DNA of 5,952 bases from positions 1-5,952 of the forward strand of contig JAJUJN010000140.1 in the NCBI GenBank assembly GCA_029265335.1, written 5' to 3'. Positions 1 to 5,241 of the stretch are shown piece after piece; within the stretch, counting starts at the first letter, position 1, and every line of letters starts with the position of its first letter. The stretch is from Alcaligenaceae bacterium. GTDB lineage: Bacteria; Pseudomonadota; Gammaproteobacteria; Burkholderiales; Burkholderiaceae_B. The translations under genes were made by a program, and so were the position numbers. The notes beneath the pieces were generated by a model. It was given only the letters and a program-made list of their open reading frames with translations, was not told the origin of the DNA and searched no databases.

Positions 1-7
1 CCATCCG

Positions 8-586
8 TTACAGGTATCGTATCAGCCCAAAGCTCCCCACGAGCAGTATCACAAATATCGTGAACAGCACCCCCAGACGCTTTTCGATGAAGACCCGAAT
101 GGGGGCGCCGTACTTCCACAGCAGCCACGACACCACGTAAAAGCGCAGCCCGCGCGCAACGATCGACGATACGATGAATACCGGTAACGATAGAGCAGTG
201 GTACCCGAAAGTATCGTGATCACCTTATAGGGAAAGGGTGTGAGGCCACCGATCAACACGGCCCAGGCGCCCCACTTGTTATAGCGCGCTTGAAAATCGG
301 CAAAGTAAGCGTCTTTGCCGTATAGCTCGAGCACAGGCCGTCCCACACTTTCGAAGGCCAGGTAACCCAGACCGTAACCGGCCAGTCCTCCCAGCACCGA
401 CGCCACGGTGGCCACTGTGGCGATCAGAAATGCCCGGTGGGGGGTGGCGAGCACCATCGCGATAATGAGGACATCGGGTGGAATCGGAAAGATCGAGCTC
501 TCGATGAAAGCCACAAACGCCAGTGCCCATAGAGCCTGGGGGCTTGCGGCCATCGAGAAGGTCCAGTTATAGAGCGAGCGAATCAA
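8..586 (-). CDS. YqaA-family (DedA/VTT-like) inner-membrane protein
   Basis: A 192-residue polytopic membrane protein of the YqaA branch of the DedA/SNARE-associated (VTT) superfamily. Its molecular role is poorly defined; DedA relatives act in lipid-carrier translocation and membrane homeostasis, but the YqaA branch is not characterised well enough to name a substrate. Visible hallmarks are the ESSIFPIPPD stretch at residues 29-38, a glycine-rich helix near 60-76, the GGLTPFPYKVITILSG re-entrant-like segment at about 113-128, and the RGLRFY motif at 145-150 before the last helices. Length fits the family. The start is TTG at 586. The frame upstream has no ATG, GTG or TTG before an in-frame TAA at 656-658, and the next ATG (residue 12) would cut off the conserved N-terminal LYNW region. 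A GGGA lies about 7 nt upstream. It follows nnrS by 69 nt with no evident promoter or terminator between, so it may be read from the upstream operon. Confidence 0.9.
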   Translation of the reverse strand: MIRSLYNWTFSMAASPQALWALAFVAFIESSIFPIPPDVLIIAMVLATPHRAFLIATVATVASVLGGLAGYGLGYLAFESVGRPVLELYGKDAYFADFQARYNKWGAWAVLIGGLTPFPYKVITILSGTTALSLPVFIVSSIVARGLRFYVVSWLLWKYGAPIRVFIEKRLGVLFTIFVILLVGSFGLIRYL

Positions 587-639
587 GGGGTATTCCCGGG
601 TGAGTGTGTTGGGGTAGCGGGCAAGGACGCTGCGCGACC

Positions 640-671
640 TTAAAAGCCGCCGGGGTTAAAGGCCGCCGGGG
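640..671. repeat. Tandem 16-bp direct repeat at the nnrS stop codon
   Basis: Two adjacent 16-nt copies, 640-655 (TTAAAAGCCGCCGGGG) and 656-671 (TTAAAGGCCGCCGGGG), differ at one position. On the coding strand each copy ends in TAA, and the first one encodes the last residues and stop codon of nnrS. Read in register, either copy alone would keep the same ending apart from one residue, so the duplication looks neutral for the protein. Confidence 0.75.
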
Positions 672-1864
672 CCGAGGCTTTCGCGGCTGAGCATGGGCCA
701 GTATTCCCAGAGCCACAAACCGAAGGCCAGTGCCCAGAGAATGGCCGTGAGTGCGTAAGGCGGGCCGGGAGGCCAGGGCATCAAGCCCATAGCTGGCAAG
801 GCACGGGTGGCCACCGCGGCTACCAAGCATATGAAGGCAAGGCGCGTGGGCAGCCCCAGGCCGAGATCTCGCCCGGTGTGGAGTCGTCCGGCCAGCGAAA
901 AAACGGCGAGCACTCCCAGACCGAGCCCACCCATCAGGGAGAGATGCAAGGCGGCACCTGCGCCCCAGGGTGCTCCAAGACGCGAGGCCCCCAGGGCCAG
1001 AAGACCGAGCCCGGCCAGAGCGGCTGCCCCGGCCAGCACCAGGATTTCGGCGCGAAAGGCTTCGCGGCCCACGAATGCTTCGGCCACCCGATCCATGAAG
1101 GCGGCCCCGGCGGCGATCCATAAATAACCGCTGACAGCGGGAGATAGTCCGAGGAGGTCGCCGATCAGGGCGAGCGCCAGGAGCCCAGGTGCGAGATTGA
1201 TTCTGCCCGGATGCGGTCGAAACGGGGTGCTCGCGCGCGCCGGGTCGAGCACGCGGTTGGTAATGGGAACTGTGATTCGCGCCAAGGCCAGGGCGAGCAA
1301 ACCGAGGAATACCAGCCCTGTATAGCGCCAGGCTTCGGCCGCCCAGAGGGTGGCTCCTGCGATCATGGCGGCCCGAGCCCAGGTGGCAGCTAGGGTAAGT
1401 GCGATCAACCAACCCAGAAAACTGAGCAAACGCGTGGTGCGTCGCACCGCGGAGATCCACGCAAGGTACACGCACAGCAGCAGCATCCAGCCCAGATCAG
1501 CCACGGCAGACAGCCATTGCAGTGAGTCGCTGCCAAATATGCCCGCCAGCCGCCCCACCGCCCAGAAGCCCGCGAGCATCCAGAGCGTGCTGCCCCGCAG
1601 GCGTGGCGTATCGGTCCATTCGGGCGGAGCGGTGGTAAGAAAGCCCAACAGCGCCGCGCCCCAGGCTCCCAGGATCATTTCTTGTGCGTGCCACAGAAAC
1701 GAAGGCAGCTCGGTGAAGGGCAATTGAAAATGCCACAGCAGCACCCAAGCCAGGGGCCAGGTGGCTGCCCAGATGGCCGCCAGCGGAAAAAACAGGCGCA
1801 GCCCTTCGTAGGTGAGGTAATAGCCAGTGGTGGCGAGGCGTTGCGAGAGTAATGGCTGGTTCAT
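656..1864 (-). CDS. nnrS: NnrS family membrane protein
   Basis: A 402-residue, very hydrophobic protein with about 12 predicted membrane segments, matching the usual NnrS length of about 400. NnrS proteins are heme- and copper-containing inner-membrane proteins linked to nitric-oxide and nitrosative-stress tolerance in denitrifiers and pathogens; the exact reaction is unresolved. Family signatures are all present: a FFPLAAIWA-type first helix near 25-33, HAQEM at 59-63 followed by GFLTTAPPEWT at 74-84, RITVPITNRVL at 196-206, the HLSLMGGLGLGVLAVFSLAG helix starting at H307, and HTGR at 329-332. The conserved histidines expected for metal or heme binding are therefore kept. The ATG overlaps the ATPase stop codon (ATGA) and lacks a strong Shine-Dalgarno, so translation is probably coupled. 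Being last in an ABC-transporter operon instead of near nor/nir genes is the unusual point. Family call is firm; the symbol is used in the family sense. Confidence 0.9.
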   Translation of the reverse strand: MNQPLLSQRLATTGYYLTYEGLRLFFPLAAIWAATWPLAWVLLWHFQLPFTELPSFLWHAQEMILGAWGAALLGFLTTAPPEWTDTPRLRGSTLWMLAGFWAVGRLAGIFGSDSLQWLSAVADLGWMLLLCVYLAWISAVRRTTRLLSFLGWLIALTLAATWARAAMIAGATLWAAEAWRYTGLVFLGLLALALARITVPITNRVLDPARASTPFRPHPGRINLAPGLLALALIGDLLGLSPAVSGYLWIAAGAAFMDRVAEAFVGREAFRAEILVLAGAAALAGLGLLALGASRLGAPWGAGAALHLSLMGGLGLGVLAVFSLAGRLHTGRDLGLGLPTRLAFICLVAAVATRALPAMGLMPWPPGPPYALTAILWALAFGLWLWEYWPMLSRESLGPGGL

Positions 1865-2610
1865 GCGCGTCGACGCTCGTCGACATCATGGATATGGGCA
1901 AATGCGGGGTCATGATGCAACAGTTGCTGCATCGTAGCAAACGTATCTGCATCAGGCCGGGAGCCCGGACTCCCGGCGAGGCTGCGATCGGCCAGCATGC
2001 CCAGGCCCACCGGATGCATCACCACAATCCGATGGGCAATACGCAAGGCTTCAAGCAGGTCGTGCGTGATGAACAGCGCGCCAAAGCGCGCCTGTTGTGA
2101 AGCGGCAATCACGAGATCCTGCATGCGCCGCTTGAGCGCCACGTCGAGCGCTGTGAAGGGTTCATCGAAGTAGATGAAATCGGGCTCGACTGCGAGCGCA
2201 CGCGCTATGGCAACCCGCTGGCGCATGCCGCCCGAGAGTTCGCCGGGATATTTTTCGAGGTCGTCCAGCTCGAAGTGAGCACGTTCGGCGGCGCGCACGG
2301 TACGTTGGCGACGTTCTTTGGTGCGCACGCCTGCCAGCTTGAGCACGTAATCGATATTCTGGCGCGCAGTAGCCCAGGGCAGCAGGCGTGGCTCCTGGAA
2401 CACCATGGCATGGCGCCGGTAGGAACGGGTAATGCGCCCCTCGCGGGCGTCGATCAGACCGGCCGCAATCTGCACCAGGGTGGATTTGCCGCAGCCCGAA
2501 GGGCCCACCAGCGCCACGATCTCGCCAGCATCCACCGAGAGACTGATGTCGGCCAGCACGGTGCGCCCGAAGTAAGCGTGCCCCAGACCGTGGAGCTCCA
2601 GAGCGGTCAT
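1861..2610 (-). CDS. ABC transporter ATP-binding protein, nitrate/sulfonate/taurine type
   Basis: The 249-residue cytoplasmic ATPase subunit of an importer of the SsuB/TauB/NrtD class. All catalytic elements are intact: Walker A GPSGCGKST at 36-44, Q-loop in FQEPRLLPW at 71-79 (the form typical of this class), signature LSGGMRQR at 125-132, Walker B FIYFDEP at 145-151 with catalytic E150, D-loop ALD at 154-156 and H-loop H183 in ITHD. It should couple ATP hydrolysis to transport through the adjacent permease. The ATG overlaps the permease stop (ATGA) and has a good Shine-Dalgarno, GGGGAG, about 7 nt upstream; its own stop overlaps the nnrS start. The last 20 residues are rich in His and Asp (LHHDPAFAHIHDVDE), unlike the catalytic core. 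Substrate cannot be read from the ATPase; annotators often label such genes taurine, nitrate or sulfonate transport by default. Confidence 0.93.
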   Translation of the reverse strand: MTALELHGLGHAYFGRTVLADISLSVDAGEIVALVGPSGCGKSTLVQIAAGLIDAREGRITRSYRRHAMVFQEPRLLPWATARQNIDYVLKLAGVRTKERRQRTVRAAERAHFELDDLEKYPGELSGGMRQRVAIARALAVEPDFIYFDEPFTALDVALKRRMQDLVIAASQQARFGALFITHDLLEALRIAHRIVVMHPVGLGMLADRSLAGSPGSRPDADTFATMQQLLHHDPAFAHIHDVDERRRA

Positions 2611-3440
2611 CGTTTCACTCCCCAGGGCTGCAAGGCTTCACGCCAGCGCTCAAGCTCAGCTCGCACCGGTCGGATGAGGCCGTATTCCACCACAATCAAT
2701 GCCGCGACGGCCAAGGTGACCCAGGCCAGGGCCTGGGCGATGTCGAGCATGGCGCGTGAGCGAGCCAGGGCGCCGCCGATGCCACCCGCGTTGGACAGCA
2801 GCTCGGCCATGATCGCCACCTTGAAGGCAGAGCCCAGGGCCATGATGCTGGCTGGGAAGAGATGAGTGGCAATCTGCCGCAAACAAATGGTGAAAAAGCG
2901 CCGGGTGGCCCCTGCGCCAAACACCTGCGCCATGGCGTCGAGCCCGCGATCGCGGTTGGCCACGCCTTCGGCCGCACCAATGAAAACCAAGGGAGTGGCG
3001 GCGATGAGGATGACCACGGCCACGGTGGCTGCCGATGCGCCGAACCAGATCATGGCCAGCACAATCCAGGCGATGGGCGGCACGCCCAGCATCACGGTGA
3101 CCAGTGGCCGTGCCAAACGTAAGGTGGCGGGCGAATAACCCGCGATGATCCCGGCTATGCCACCCACGAGCATCGCCAAGGCAAAACCCCAGAGGGCTCG
3201 TTGCAGGGTGAGCCATAGCAAGGCAAGCGCCTCGCCATCGCGCAACAGCGCCCAGGTCGCCTGGAGGGTGGCGAGCGGCGTGGGCAGAATGAACTCGCCG
3301 AATGCTTCGTGTCCCGCCTGCCAGACTGCTGCCAGCAGGGCGAGCGCGGCCAGGCCGGCCCAGGCTGACCATAAAAATCGTCCCAGGCGGCCCAAGCGGG
3401 TGTTGGATGGCTTGGCGGCAATCGCCAGATCAGAGGGCAT
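2607..3440 (-). CDS. ABC transporter permease, NitT/TauT type
   Basis: A 277-residue inner-membrane permease, typical size for the SsuC/TauC group, with about six membrane segments (first near 24-40, last near 239-257). The cytoplasmic EAA-type loop that docks the ATPase lies at about 158-190 (EGVANRDRGLDAMAQVFGAG, then an F-x-x-x-LRQI stretch). It is followed by FKVAIMAELLSNAGGIG at 206-222, where the AELLS-x-x-GGIG pattern is characteristic of taurine/sulfonate/nitrate permeases. The N-terminal ILPTP at 51-55 is also common in this group. The ATG overlaps the end of the substrate-binding protein gene by 11 nt with only a weak Shine-Dalgarno, and the gene ends in an ATGA overlap with the ATPase. 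Presumably two copies form the channel with two ATPases. Transported compound unknown. Confidence 0.92.
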   Translation of the reverse strand: MPSDLAIAAKPSNTRLGRLGRFLWSAWAGLAALALLAAVWQAGHEAFGEFILPTPLATLQATWALLRDGEALALLWLTLQRALWGFALAMLVGGIAGIIAGYSPATLRLARPLVTVMLGVPPIAWIVLAMIWFGASAATVAVVILIAATPLVFIGAAEGVANRDRGLDAMAQVFGAGATRRFFTICLRQIATHLFPASIMALGSAFKVAIMAELLSNAGGIGGALARSRAMLDIAQALAWVTLAVAALIVVEYGLIRPVRAELERWREALQPWGVKR

Positions 3441-4428
3441 AGAAGTTGTCGTTGGGCAAATGACCCCCCAACAGCGCGGGATCGGCGGCAGTCATGAGTT
3501 CGAACATGGCCTCGAGCGCGGGTCGCATCGCGCTGGCCGGCTTTGCCACCAGATTGCAGTGGGGGATCGACTGGCGCAACATCGCGGCCGGCTGCTCGAG
3601 CGGACCCGAAGCCGCCTCGGCAGCAGCGTCCGGGTTGGCCAGGACCTCGGCGGTGGCCTTTTTGAGTATCTCTTGCAACTGCCCCAAGTGGGCGCCATGG
3701 CGCTCGCTGAAGCCGCGCGTGACGGCCAGGCCGGCCTGCGGCACGACCGGGCCGAGGCCGGTGAGTTCTCCCCAGGCAGATTGCAAGTTCACTGTTCGAG
3801 TCAGATTGATTCCCGCCTGTCGGCCGCGCAGCTGAGCCACGGTTGCTGCCGGTTCGCTCAGCAAGGCGAAGTCGACCCGTTTGGCCAGCAGCATCTGTGC
3901 GGCTTCCACCGGTGTGCCCGCAGAAACGAAATCGATCTGGAGCTGGTGATGTTCGAGCAGTGCGCGCAAGATGAGGTCGGGCGTGTCGTTTACGAAGGGC
4001 ACCACCACCCGACGACCGGCAAGGGCCTCCAGCCCGGTAGGGCCGTCGGCCGGGCCCACAATATAGAGCAGCCCGTCGGTCATCACGTTCAGCAGTCGCA
4101 CACCCATACCGCGGTTATAAAGATTCGCGGCCGCTTGGGTGGGAACCACCGAGAGATCGATGTCGCCCGAGGTGAGGCCGGCGCGAAGCTCGTCGGGGTT
4201 GCGCCAAACCGTGAGCGACACGGGCAGGCCCAAGGGCTCGAAGGCGTTGTTGGCCACTGCCCAGGCCAGGGTCATGGTGGGGCCCGCCGGCGGTCCGTAC
4301 AGGGCGAGCCGGGCCTCGCTGGCAGTGCTCGCACGCACCATGCCCGGCAAGGCGGATGCCGCGCCGGCGGCGAGTAGGGTGCTCAGGGCCTGGCGGCGGC
4401 TGAAATGGCGTGGTTGCTGGTGTGACAT
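3430..4428 (-). CDS. ABC transporter substrate-binding protein, Tat-exported, NitT/TauT (SsuA/NMT1-like)
   Basis: The 332-residue periplasmic ligand-binding subunit of the transporter. The N-terminus has a twin-arginine signal: SRRQAL at residues 10-15, a hydrophobic LSTLLAAGAASALPG stretch, then a VRA-S cleavage site near residue 33. No lipobox cysteine is present, so the mature protein is probably soluble. The fold is type 2: a first lobe beginning LALYGPPAGP at 41-50, TSGDIDLSVVPTQAAANL at about 86-103 (the pattern seen in SsuA/TauA/THI5-like proteins), a crossover around the RRVVVPF segment, and a second lobe with DFALLSEPAA. The ATG at 4428 is preferred over an in-frame ATG 48 nt upstream because GGAG lies 5 nt before it and it puts the RR motif at the normal place. 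First gene of the operon. Tat export hints at folding, or ligand or cofactor loading, before export. Ligand not identifiable. Confidence 0.88.
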   Translation of the reverse strand: MSHQQPRHFSRRQALSTLLAAGAASALPGMVRASTASEARLALYGPPAGPTMTLAWAVANNAFEPLGLPVSLTVWRNPDELRAGLTSGDIDLSVVPTQAAANLYNRGMGVRLLNVMTDGLLYIVGPADGPTGLEALAGRRVVVPFVNDTPDLILRALLEHHQLQIDFVSAGTPVEAAQMLLAKRVDFALLSEPAATVAQLRGRQAGINLTRTVNLQSAWGELTGLGPVVPQAGLAVTRGFSERHGAHLGQLQEILKKATAEVLANPDAAAEAASGPLEQPAAMLRQSIPHCNLVAKPASAMRPALEAMFELMTAADPALLGGHLPNDNFYAL

Positions 4429-4433
4429 GGGTT

Positions 4434-4437
4434 CTCC
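4434..4437 (-). promoter_or_regulatory. Shine-Dalgarno that fixes the substrate-binding protein start
   Basis: On the minus strand GGAG (within CCGGAGAACCC) precedes the ATG at 4428 by 5 nt. The alternative upstream in-frame ATG at 4476 lies just downstream of the Fur-like site and lacks a comparable ribosome binding site, so this element decides the start. Confidence 0.7.
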
Positions 4438-4480
4438 GGTGCTGAAATCGACCTGCAAGACAATTCCCTTGAGCATTCAT

Positions 4481-4504
4481 GCGAATGATTCTCGTTAATC
4501 ATTC
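4481..4504 (-). promoter_or_regulatory. Putative Fur box with overlapping 8-bp inverted repeat
   Basis: Read on the minus strand, 4499 to 4481 matches the classical 19-bp Fur box at 13 of 19 positions. The overlapping 15-mer at 4480-4494 (CGAGAATCATTCGCA) matches the 7-1-7 Fur motif at 10 of 14 informative positions. The GAGAATCATTCGCAT style is common in GC-rich proteobacterial Fur sites. A perfect inverted repeat, GAATGATT at 4483-4490 and AATCATTC at 4497-4504 with a 6-nt spacer, is superimposed. The site abuts and partly overlaps the candidate -10 of the ABC-nnrS operon and covers its predicted start point, the expected position for a repressor. Matches were counted by eye with no genome-wide background. 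It is not an FNR/DNR site (spacing wrong) and does not resemble the NsrR consensus. Confidence 0.55.
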
Positions 4505-4528
4505 TAGGTGAAGCTCGGGCAAAGGAAA
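4501..4528 (-). promoter_or_regulatory. Candidate sigma70 promoter of the ABC-nnrS operon
   Basis: On the minus strand a -10 hexamer TAGAAT (4506-4501, 5 of 6 to consensus) is preceded by a weak -35 TTTCCT (4528-4523, 3 of 6) with a 16-nt spacer. Transcription would begin near 4494, inside the Fur-like site, leaving a leader of about 65 nt to the ATG at 4428. The weak -35 keeps confidence low. Confidence 0.4.
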
Positions 4529-4616
4529 CACTCTGAGCGGCATTACCTGCCGATTTCTTGACTTGCATCAGAACGGGCGCGTCCAGCGGCACGGGGCCGA
4601 CCTCGAAACGCAGGAA

Positions 4617-4632
4617 GGGTGGTTGCCCACCC
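4617..4632. repeat. Small inverted repeat (6-bp stem, 4-nt loop)
   Basis: GGGTGG at 4617-4622 and CCACCC at 4627-4632 can form a hairpin with loop TTGC. No T-run follows on either strand, so it is not a canonical intrinsic terminator. It lies just upstream of the candidate promoter of the DUF454 gene and might be an operator or simple chance. It is the only other notable structure in the 294-nt intergenic stretch 4429-4722. Confidence 0.3.
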
Positions 4633-4637
4633 GAGCC

Positions 4638-4665
4638 TTATCCCGCGGTTTGGCTCGCTTATGAT
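4638..4665 (+). promoter_or_regulatory. Candidate promoter of the DUF454 gene
   Basis: A -10 hexamer TATGAT at 4660-4665 (5 of 6 to consensus) has a weak -35 TTATCC at 4638-4643 with a 16-nt spacer. Initiation near 4672 would leave about 50 nt before the ATG at 4723, but only about 9 nt before the in-frame ATG at 4681, which favours the later start. A better -35-like TTGACT at 4558-4563 has no matching -10 at the right distance. Confidence 0.3.
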
Positions 4666-4722
4666 GGCGAAAGCTGGTGAATGGCTGTCGCCGACATCGT
4701 CGGGACAGTTTCGGAACGGAAC

Positions 4723-5241
4723 ATGATGCGCTTGCTGTGGCTGGCCTTTGGTTTATTGGCGCTTGCACTCGGTTTGCTGGGTGCTGTTCTGCCGTTGCTG
4801 CCCACCACACCTTTTTTGTTGCTTGCTGTTTGGGCGTTTGCCCGCAGCCACCCAGGCCTGCACGCCTGGTTGCTGAACCACCCGCAGTTGGGGCCGATGA
4901 TCCACAACTGGCATGCTCATGGTGTGATTTCTCGCCGCGCCAAAGTCATGGCCATGTTTGCCATAGCTGCCACGCTCAGCATTTCGCTCGTGATGGGGGT
5001 GCGTGGCTACATCTTGTTGGTGCAATGCGTGGTGCTGGCAGGCGTGAGCGTATTTTTGTTGAGTCGGCCGGGGCGCCCACCGGCCATCAATGATTTGTCG
5101 GCAGTGGAAGGCGACCGTACAGTTTCCGGGCGTAATCCAGCCAGATGTCCTGCTGATCGAAGAGGTTCGCAAAATGCTGCCGCAACCACTGATTGCGCGG
5201 GTCGAGGTGATAACGACGATGCCAATGCTGAGACACGATGA
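4723..5241 (+). CDS. DUF454 (YbaN-type) inner-membrane protein with non-homologous C-terminal tail
   Basis: A small inner-membrane protein of the DUF454/YbaN family, whose function is unknown. From the ATG at 4723 residues 1-120 carry the family pattern: a first helix, then LGLLGAVLPLLPTTPFLLLAVWAFARS at about 16-42 (the LP-x-LPTTPF core is diagnostic), HAWLLNHPQLGPMI at 47-60, a short HNWHAHGVISRRAK loop, and two further helices to about residue 114. Family members are usually about 120-140 residues. This frame stays open to 172, and the last 52 residues (from about 5083) are polar, low in hydrophobic content and antisense to the LysR gene. The in-frame ATG at 4681 has GGTGA directly abutting it, whereas GGAA lies 6 nt before 4723, so 4723 (or the ATG directly after it) is chosen. 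It diverges from the ABC-nnrS operon. Domain call is firm; the true 3' end is uncertain. Confidence 0.8.
   Translation: MMRLLWLAFGLLALALGLLGAVLPLLPTTPFLLLAVWAFARSHPGLHAWLLNHPQLGPMIHNWHAHGVISRRAKVMAMFAIAATLSISLVMGVRGYILLVQCVVLAGVSVFLLSRPGRPPAINDLSAVEGDRTVSGRNPARCPADRRGSQNAAATTDCAGRGDNDDANAETR
5066..5085. repeat. GC-rich hairpin between convergent gene ends
   Basis: GGCCGG at 5066-5071 pairs with CCGGCC at 5080-5085 around an 8-nt loop that itself contains GGCGCC. It sits directly downstream of the LysR stop codon (5087-5089) and at the end of the recognisable DUF454 domain, a typical place for a bidirectional terminator. No T-tract follows on either strand, so intrinsic termination is doubtful. 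It also lies within the DUF454 reading frame. Confidence 0.3.

Noticed and set aside
2..4. ATG on the minus strand 3 nt after the YqaA-like stop, possible start of a further gene
   Set aside because: Only the start triplet is inside the window and there is no well-placed Shine-Dalgarno, so it cannot be supported as a feature.
567..1475. 302-codon minus-strand open frame inside nnrS
   Set aside because: It is a shifted-frame shadow of the high-GC nnrS gene: composition is dominated by Arg, Gly, Pro, Ser and Ala, with no membrane or domain pattern, while the other frame carries all NnrS motifs.
2275..2865. 196-codon plus-strand open frame antisense to the ATPase and permease genes
   Set aside because: No recognisable domain, and it runs opposite to intact ATPase motifs.
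3145..4377. 410-codon plus-strand open frame antisense to the permease and binding-protein genes
   Set aside because: Longer than some real genes, but it is antisense to two genes with clear family motifs, has a low-complexity Gly/Arg/His composition and crosses an operon junction. It is a GC-driven open frame.
4483..4504. FNR/DNR or NsrR site expected for an nnrS operon
   Set aside because: The dyad contains TGAT and ATCA, but they are separated by 8 nt instead of the 4 nt of FNR/DNR sites, and it does not follow the NsrR ATGCATTT-type half-site. Fur is the better match.
4383..4592. 69-codon minus-strand open frame across the operon promoter
   Set aside because: It overlaps the binding-protein start and the promoter and Fur-like region, has no family pattern and no convincing ribosome binding site.
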